This document shows positions 59,401-64,000 of a DNA stretch of 64,000 bases, in pieces. Both the position numbers and the translations under genes were made by a program. The notes under the pieces are model-generated. The model had not been told where the DNA came from and ran no database searches. It saw only the letters and a program-made list of their open reading frames with translations. Every line of letters begins with the position of its first letter. Within the stretch, counting starts at the first letter, position 1. The stretch spans positions 6,758,001 to 6,822,000 of the forward strand of contig NC_016132.3 in the NCBI RefSeq assembly GCF_000005505.3. The letters are read 5' to 3'. Source of the stretch: Brachypodium distachyon (taxonomy: Eukaryota; Streptophyta; Magnoliopsida; Poales; Poaceae).

Positions 59401-59538
59401 ACAAAGGCAGCCTCTTCCCCGTAAAGGGTTGTCGTACCCGCTGCCGTTGTCAGATCTTATGAAAGCAACTCACAATTCTTATCTTCACATTAAGCCTGAA
59501 CTACTAACCCACAACATGCACAAAGCACACAATGCTTA
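56451..59538. repeat. Segment E, copy 2 (unfilled for the LTR)
   Basis: 3088-bp direct repeat of 30554-35354, without the solo LTR: the target GAATC occurs once at 58447-58451. It begins 167 bp upstream of the WPP-associated ATG, with unrelated DNA on both sides (CATCATCCAAA before, ATCAGATTGAC after). No target duplication is apparent. It carries the same GGGCGGCCGCCC palindrome near 56813 and a more damaged copy of the gene fragment at 59204-59395. It could be the source of copy 1 or a sister insertion. Confidence 0.9.
59204..59395 (+). pseudogene. Gene fragment within segment E copy 2
   Basis: Counterpart of 35011-35210. It starts MAAAEEMTVQTAVEVSN, has lost about 9 bp, shifts frame and has a TAG within the KEPHEKF-equivalent part. 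Family not recognised. Confidence 0.45.
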
Positions 59539-59745
59539 ATCAGATTGACATATACTTGTGTCACAATAAACTTCTGGTGTACAGTATCGCTCAAACGCTA
59601 TCTCACATCGCATGTACGGACGGGGCAGACTCATCCAACCTACTGGATTCAAAGGTCACATGGTTCAGATCCATGACGGAACGCGGTGCAAGTACGGTTC
59701 CTCTCGCCCATCCGTAATTTGTTCATCAAAATTTTAACCTCGGCA

Positions 59746-59830
59746 TCTATCTATTATATACTAAAAGCAATATGAGAAGTATCGAGGGGAGCCTACACGT
59801 TGATCCACATCACCTCAATTATTTCCAGCC
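59746..59830 (+). mobile_element. Helitron 5' end
   Basis: TCTATCTATTATATACTAAA after an A at 59745, followed by the 'gtatcgaggggagcc..cacgttgatccacatcacctcaattat' subterminal sequence nearly as at 9513. No matching hairpin plus CTRR 3' end was found downstream, so the element is truncated or its right border was missed. Confidence 0.6.
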
Positions 59831-61590
59831 GTTATATACGAGATCTACGAGTTCTACGAATTATTGTTTGGATGTCGTCACGTTAATTTTTGTCTTTTCG
59901 CTTCCTAAGAAAGAAATCGAATTCCACACGATCCCCTTAAAACAAACGAGTCTCAGGCAACCAGATCGGAATCAACAGCAGATCAGTTAACGCTCACGTG
60001 AGTTCTCCGGAAGAGATGAAGTAGAGAGCTCCGCTCGCCGGAGCAGGCAGCTAGACCGAGGGTCCAGGACACTAGGAGAGGTCGGAGGAGGGACGGGGAG
60101 AGAGGCGAGAGAGCCCGGCTCATGCCATGCTGCTCGACGGGACAGCGGTCAGTAGCCGAACGGCGGTGGCCGGCGGCGGGAGCCGGAATTTTGGCGGCTC
60201 CACATCTGGCCTGGCGCTTGCTTGCCTCGCTGGCACTGGCGGCTGGCCACTTCCCACATGCCACGCTCCACACAGCTATGCTGCCTCAGTGCCTCTGTTT
60301 GGTAGTACCGTAGTAGTACTTCGATTGTTTCTGTAATTCTGTTCTACCGTGTTCTTCTGACCTCCTTGATGGACAGAAGGAAGAAAGAAGGGGAGTGGAT
60401 ACTACAAATCTACAGTTTGTTTATAAATTATGAATTTGGGTAAAAAAATACTTGTGCCTTAATTGATTACCAAAGCCAATTTGTGCAACAGAATGTACGA
60501 TGGTTGATTATTAGACTTGATGTTGTGCTCCATCTAGCGAGAGATATTTAAAAGTCTTATATTGGTAAAATCAGAAAAATGTAAAGCTTTGCAACAAATT
60601 TTCTAGGCTCTAATTCTATTTAAATATGTTTTTATGTGCATTGTACTAAGTGATTATGTTTAAAATCATACTCTTTCAGATCCATAAAAAATGTCGCCCA
60701 CTTAGTACAAAATGGACGACACATTTTATGGATCGGAGGGAGTATAAAAAATTAATGTATCTTGACTATTTTGATTCTTTGCATCAAATTTTTTGTCTAT
60801 TGAAGTTCGGCCCACCTCAAAAAGTTTCCATCCTCCGCCCATGTCAGAGAAAGACGAGACCGGTAGGGCGCTAGCGGACACCAGCAGGAAGCAGTGGGGT
60901 GCCGCCGGATCTGGGCGAGGCGCCGTTGAGCTTCTGAACGGGAGATGGGGAACACAATGATGCGGCGGGGTTGGTTGACGTAATCGGTGGCGGCAGTGTT
61001 GGGGATGGGGAGAGGCGGCCAGTGGCCTTGCCGGTGGCATCGGCGGTCGACTTCAGGCATGGGTGAGCCTCAGCCTGTACGGGGAAAGGAAGAGAGAGAG
61101 AATGAGAAAAAGTGGAGGGAAGGAGAAAAGGGGAACAACCGGTGTTACATGTGGATCTTTCTTCATGTAGAGATAAAGGGAAGAGCAATTCAAGTACTTT
61201 GACATATGTTTTTGCAGTTTGACAAATGCGTTTTTGTTGCTGATTCACGTGACTAATACGCTTGTGTAGAATAGTTTGTAAATGACACACCACTAATTAA
61301 AATACTCTCTTAATTAAATTATAGTAATTATAATACTCCGCATTATATTGTTTATTTAAGTGCTATAAAATAAAATGATTGGAATTTAATTAATATGAAT
61401 AAGTCGTTTGAAACAAGAAAGTTTAGAAAAGCGGTCGAATAAGATACTGGAAGAGTGAAATATGGGGAGTGAGATAGGGAGTCCGCCGGAGAAAACACAT
61501 ATTTAGGGAAATAATCTTTTATAGGGGATTCCCACGTAGAAATTTGGGAGCTTAAGTTTAGGGGATTTGCTGGAGTTACTCTTAGGTATA
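59831..61590. other. Intergenic, no gene seen
   Basis: GC-rich around 60000-60300, where the 5' UTR exon of the WPP-associated gene might lie (unproven), then AT-rich. It includes a MITE at 60669-60744. Open frames at 60726-61293 (-) are Pro/Ser/His-rich and unsupported. Confidence 0.4.
60669..60744. mobile_element. Short Stowaway MITE (76 bp)
   Basis: Ends TACTCTTTCAGATCCATAAA and TTTATGGATCGGAGGGAGTA. The interior 'cacttagtacaaaatgg.cgac' is shared with 10887-10982. Confidence 0.85.
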
Positions 61591-61800
61591 CAAATCTCAT
61601 GTCTTCGAATTTTGTGCCGAATTCTGACGAACAATTGTACAAAAAAATTGTATGTATATAAACGTTATAATATTGATATAGTTTTTCAATACGAATATAA
61701 TGATATCTCTTTTGTATCGCTATAACGTGGTAGTACCAAAGTTATATTTCATCAAAGTTTCGCATAAAATCTCGTGCCGGTCTTAAAAACCCGAAACCCG
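61591..61800. repeat. Diverged repeat shared with 35918-36125
   Basis: An AT-rich block with 'gacgaacaattgtac', 'gtttttcaatacgaatataatgatat' and 'cttttgtatcgc', ending in a run of AAAACCCGAAACCCGAAC. Both copies end near a 'aaacccgga/gaa' stretch. An unclassified old transposon is the likely source. Confidence 0.55.
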
Positions 61801-62560
61801 AACAGTGAGAGGTACAAACAAAAAACGTCATCAGCACACGTAAAAAGAATAAAAAAGGGCCGGTCTACACAGTGCGCGCGCACTTTTTAGAGTAAAAAGT
61901 GTGTCCCGACCAGATTGCATGCAAGAAGCCCACAAGAGAAAGCGGTCCCAACAGTATCCTTCTCTGGTCCCGCGCTCACACCAAAGACATAGGTCTCCTC
62001 TCGACCCTTTTTTCTCCTCTCGACCGAAGCATGTATCTCCTCTGTTGTGCCCCTCACGTGACTGCCACATATTTTTTTCTCTCTCAACTACACGGCTTTC
62101 TTCCTCCTCCAGCTACCTCAATATCTCCATGAAACAAATCTATCCCCAAAAAAGTACCACACAAATTACATTCAGCAAAAAGACAAACAAAGTTTGCTAA
62201 GAACCATTGAAATTCATCATTTCATACATACAATCCAACACGAAATTCAACAAAGTCACTTATCTACTACATCAAAACTACATATAGTGAACTCATGAAA
62301 GTAACTCACATATATTGAAATTACATGTAACTCACTCAAAAGTAATTCCTGGCATGGAATTTACATCTAACTCACTCAAAGTAACATTTAAAAATGAAGT
62401 TACATCCAACAAGAGAAGTATACCATATAACTCACTCAATGTTACATTCAACAAAGATAGAAGTAGTATATGAAAACTTACCAATGTTACATCCATTGCT
62501 AGTGACAGTTACATCCAACAAGATCAGGGTGGAGTCCTGCACCTCTTCCTTGAGGACCTT
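61801..62560. other. No gene; short dispersed repeat units
   Basis: Bases 62321-62445 contain three spaced copies of a TTACATCTAACTCACTCAAA-like unit (at 62321, 62361 and 62421), with the TTACATCCAAC half recurring at 62400 and 62508. No gene is seen. Confidence 0.5.
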
Positions 62561-62844
62561 GCAGCCGGAAGATGACGAGGGGATCAGGAAGGTAGGAGCA
62601 GATGTCGCGGAGTATTCCAATGGACCCTCTTCTTCCTCTCCTGGTTCCAGCCGCCCCACCACCACTGGCACTGTTGTTGCTCATGCGGATAGGACGATGG
62701 AGGAGGTGGCGGAGGAAGCAGGGGAGGGCTTCGCGGCCTACTGTAGGCGCGGCAAGGGTCGGAACCGCCAGGCTGCCTCCGTCACGCTGGGAGGTTGTTC
62801 GCCGTCTTCGATGCCCGGAGATGGAGGACCGCCACGCCGCCTCC

Positions 62845-63085
62845 TCGCGCTGGCCTCCACCATGGCCGCGACCCAGCAGTGGGCGGCGCTGTACCCGCCG
62901 CCGACGTGCGCGTTCCCAAATCCGCAGCTCCGCGTCGCCCCAACATCTTCTGCGCCCCGCACACCACCATCCTCGGCGCGCCGCTCGTCTTCGTCGGCCT
63001 CGACCTCAACAGCGCCGATCTGCCCGGTTTCCTCCCTCCCCGACCTCGCCTTCCTCCACCTCAACTCCAATCGCTTCTACGAGGT
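62845..63085 (+). pseudogene. Leucine-rich-repeat extensin (LRX) N-terminal fragment
   Basis: In two frames the + strand reads NIFCAPH, then FVGLDLNSADLPGFLP, then after a frame change LPDLAFLHLNSNRFYE. This is the conserved entry into the LRR domain of plant LRX and PEX cell-wall proteins (typically ...VFCAP...GIDLNGADIAGYLP...LALFHLNSNRFCG). The frame breaks between the two pieces and no extensin repeats follow. It is a decayed gene fragment in GC-rich, repeat-flanked DNA. Confidence 0.65.
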
Positions 63086-63511
63086 TGGGGCGCTCTGGCG
63101 GGGGTGGGCGTGGAGCCGGGTCGCGCCAGCGGCGGTGGGAGAAGCCGGGGGTAGGGCCGAGGGTGGGGCGTGCCGGAGGTGGTGGGGGAGGCTAGGGAAG
63201 GCGCCCCGGCGGCGGCGTGGAGGAAGGAGGCGTGCGGGGCTCCGATGGGGGAGGGAGACGCACGAGAAGAGAGATAAGGAACGATGGGCGTGGACGTGTC
63301 AGTGGATAAGGTTCAGAGGGGGTGAGAAGTGAGCACTCCGGGTCGCTAGAAAGTGCCCAGGCACAAAATAGATTAGACGATAAAAGAAATTGATCATCAG
63401 GTGACACAAACGTGATAGAGTTGATCACCCCCTCTCTGGCCAAGTCTGCCGCCCCCAACCAATCCGTTTCGCTGCTATGCCTCTCTCTCTCGCGCGCGCT
63501 CGCTCGCTCTT
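63086..63511. other. 5' flank of DUF1618 copy 4
   Basis: GC-rich, gene-free DNA followed by a leader with a CT/CG-rich run (CTCTCTCTCTCGCGCGCG, 63481-63498) just upstream of the DUF1618 start. Confidence 0.45.
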
Positions 63512-64000
63512 ATGAAGCGCGGCGGGCCCCGTGCTCCGGCCATGTCCGTGCCGGAAGCGGAGGGGAACACGGAGCTGGAGGGGGAGCATCAGTGGGTGAT
63601 CCTGGCGTGCATTCCGCACGTGGTCCCGGAGGATGAGCACGACATCACCCTCCTGCGCGCGTACCCGCCGCAGTCTTCTCGCCTCATCGTGCCCCGGCGC
63701 ATCGCCCCCGACCCCAAAGACATCGAGAACCACCCCTACGTCGTCGCCGTCGGCACCCACGGCCGCTTCCTCCTCTACGCCACCCAGGGGCAGGGATCCC
63801 AACCCGCGGAGCCGCACGTCTTCGATGGCTTCCACAGCGAGCCGCTCCGCGCCCACGGCGGCTACCCCAAGGCTTACTTCCTCTGCGATCTGAGCACCCG
63901 CGCGGCCACCCGCCTCCCCGACCCCGATATCCCCATCCTCAACCCCGGCAACGTCGGCCTCCTCGTCCTCCGAGGGGGTCGCATTGCCGCTGTCGTTTCC
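63512..64000 (+). CDS. DUF1618-domain protein, copy 4 (N-terminal part, runs off the window)
   Basis: Open to the right edge, 163 codons visible. After two in-frame ATGs (63512, MKRGGPRAPA; 63542, MSVPEAEG) come HQWVILACIPHVVPED and YPPQSSRLIVPRRIAPDPKD, then HPYVVAVGTHGRFLLYATQG, KAYFLCDLSTRAATRLPD and NPGNVGLLVLRGGRIAAVVS. This matches the N-terminal layout of the DUF1618 proteins at 3 kb (WVIL...P, a sugar-binding-like RFLL block, then the F-L-D-x-x-T/S-x-A block), but with low identity, so it belongs to another subfamily. I prefer the second ATG because conserved sequence begins soon after it. The domain core and any intron lie outside the window. Confidence 0.85.
   Translation, partial: MKRGGPRAPAMSVPEAEGNTELEGEHQWVILACIPHVVPEDEHDITLLRAYPPQSSRLIVPRRIAPDPKDIENHPYVVAVGTHGRFLLYATQGQGSQPAEPHVFDGFHSEPLRAHGGYPKAYFLCDLSTRAATRLPDPDIPILNPGNVGLLVLRGGRIAAVVS

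Noticed and set aside
1..64000. CRISPR array, bacterial operons, prophage or toxin system
   Set aside because: Sequence is plant nuclear DNA with spliceosomal introns; no spaced direct repeats of CRISPR type are present.

Overview
The window is nuclear DNA of a grass, most likely a pooid such as a Triticeae species. The evidence is plant-type GT-AG introns, many Stowaway-type MITEs ending in the CTCCCTCCGTCC motif, a BARE/WIS/Angela-like solo LTR, and several members of the grass-expanded DUF1618 family. It reads as a gene island with moderate repeat content: genes sit about every 5-10 kb, and most repeats lie in introns or gene-flanking DNA. Species cannot be fixed from sequence alone. || Layout. 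0-3 kb holds degraded repeat DNA and a relic of a DUF1618 promoter. 3-17.3 kb is a tandem + strand cluster of three two-exon DUF1618 genes: copy 1 is intact, copy 2 has one extra C that breaks the frame and a 3.3-kb Helitron in its intron, and copy 3 is a decayed pseudogene. 18.9-20.2 kb (-) is a two-exon NAC transcription factor. 23.9-25.3 kb (+) is a DUF1685 protein. 26.9-30.5 kb (-) is a 12-exon gene for a 470-residue protein that I tentatively assign to the CANIN/NSE6-like (SMC5/6-associated) family. 38.6-39.0 kb (-) is the broken 3' end of a DUF248 (PMT) methyltransferase gene. 40.0-43.3 kb (-) is cytosolic leucyl-tRNA synthetase. 46.1 kb (-) is a tRNA-Ile(UAU). 49.0-49.4 kb (+) is a CC-type (ROXY) glutaredoxin. 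52.5-56.3 kb (-) is a four-exon WPP domain-associated coiled-coil protein. 63.5 kb to the edge (+) is the start of a fourth DUF1618 gene. || The most striking structure is a ~3.09-kb segment (called E here) present twice in the same orientation, at 30554-35354 and 56451-59538. Each copy lies just upstream of a minus-strand gene. At the first site E is flanked by two 251-bp copies of exon 1 of the CANIN-like gene, and a ~40-bp filler copied from inside E sits at one junction. This looks like template-switching break repair rather than simple transposition. A solo LTR later entered the first copy; the second copy still shows the unfilled site. || The genes do not form an operon-like pathway. They are ordinary, separately transcribed plant genes. 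The main biological content is local duplication, TE insertion with readable empty sites, and gene decay.
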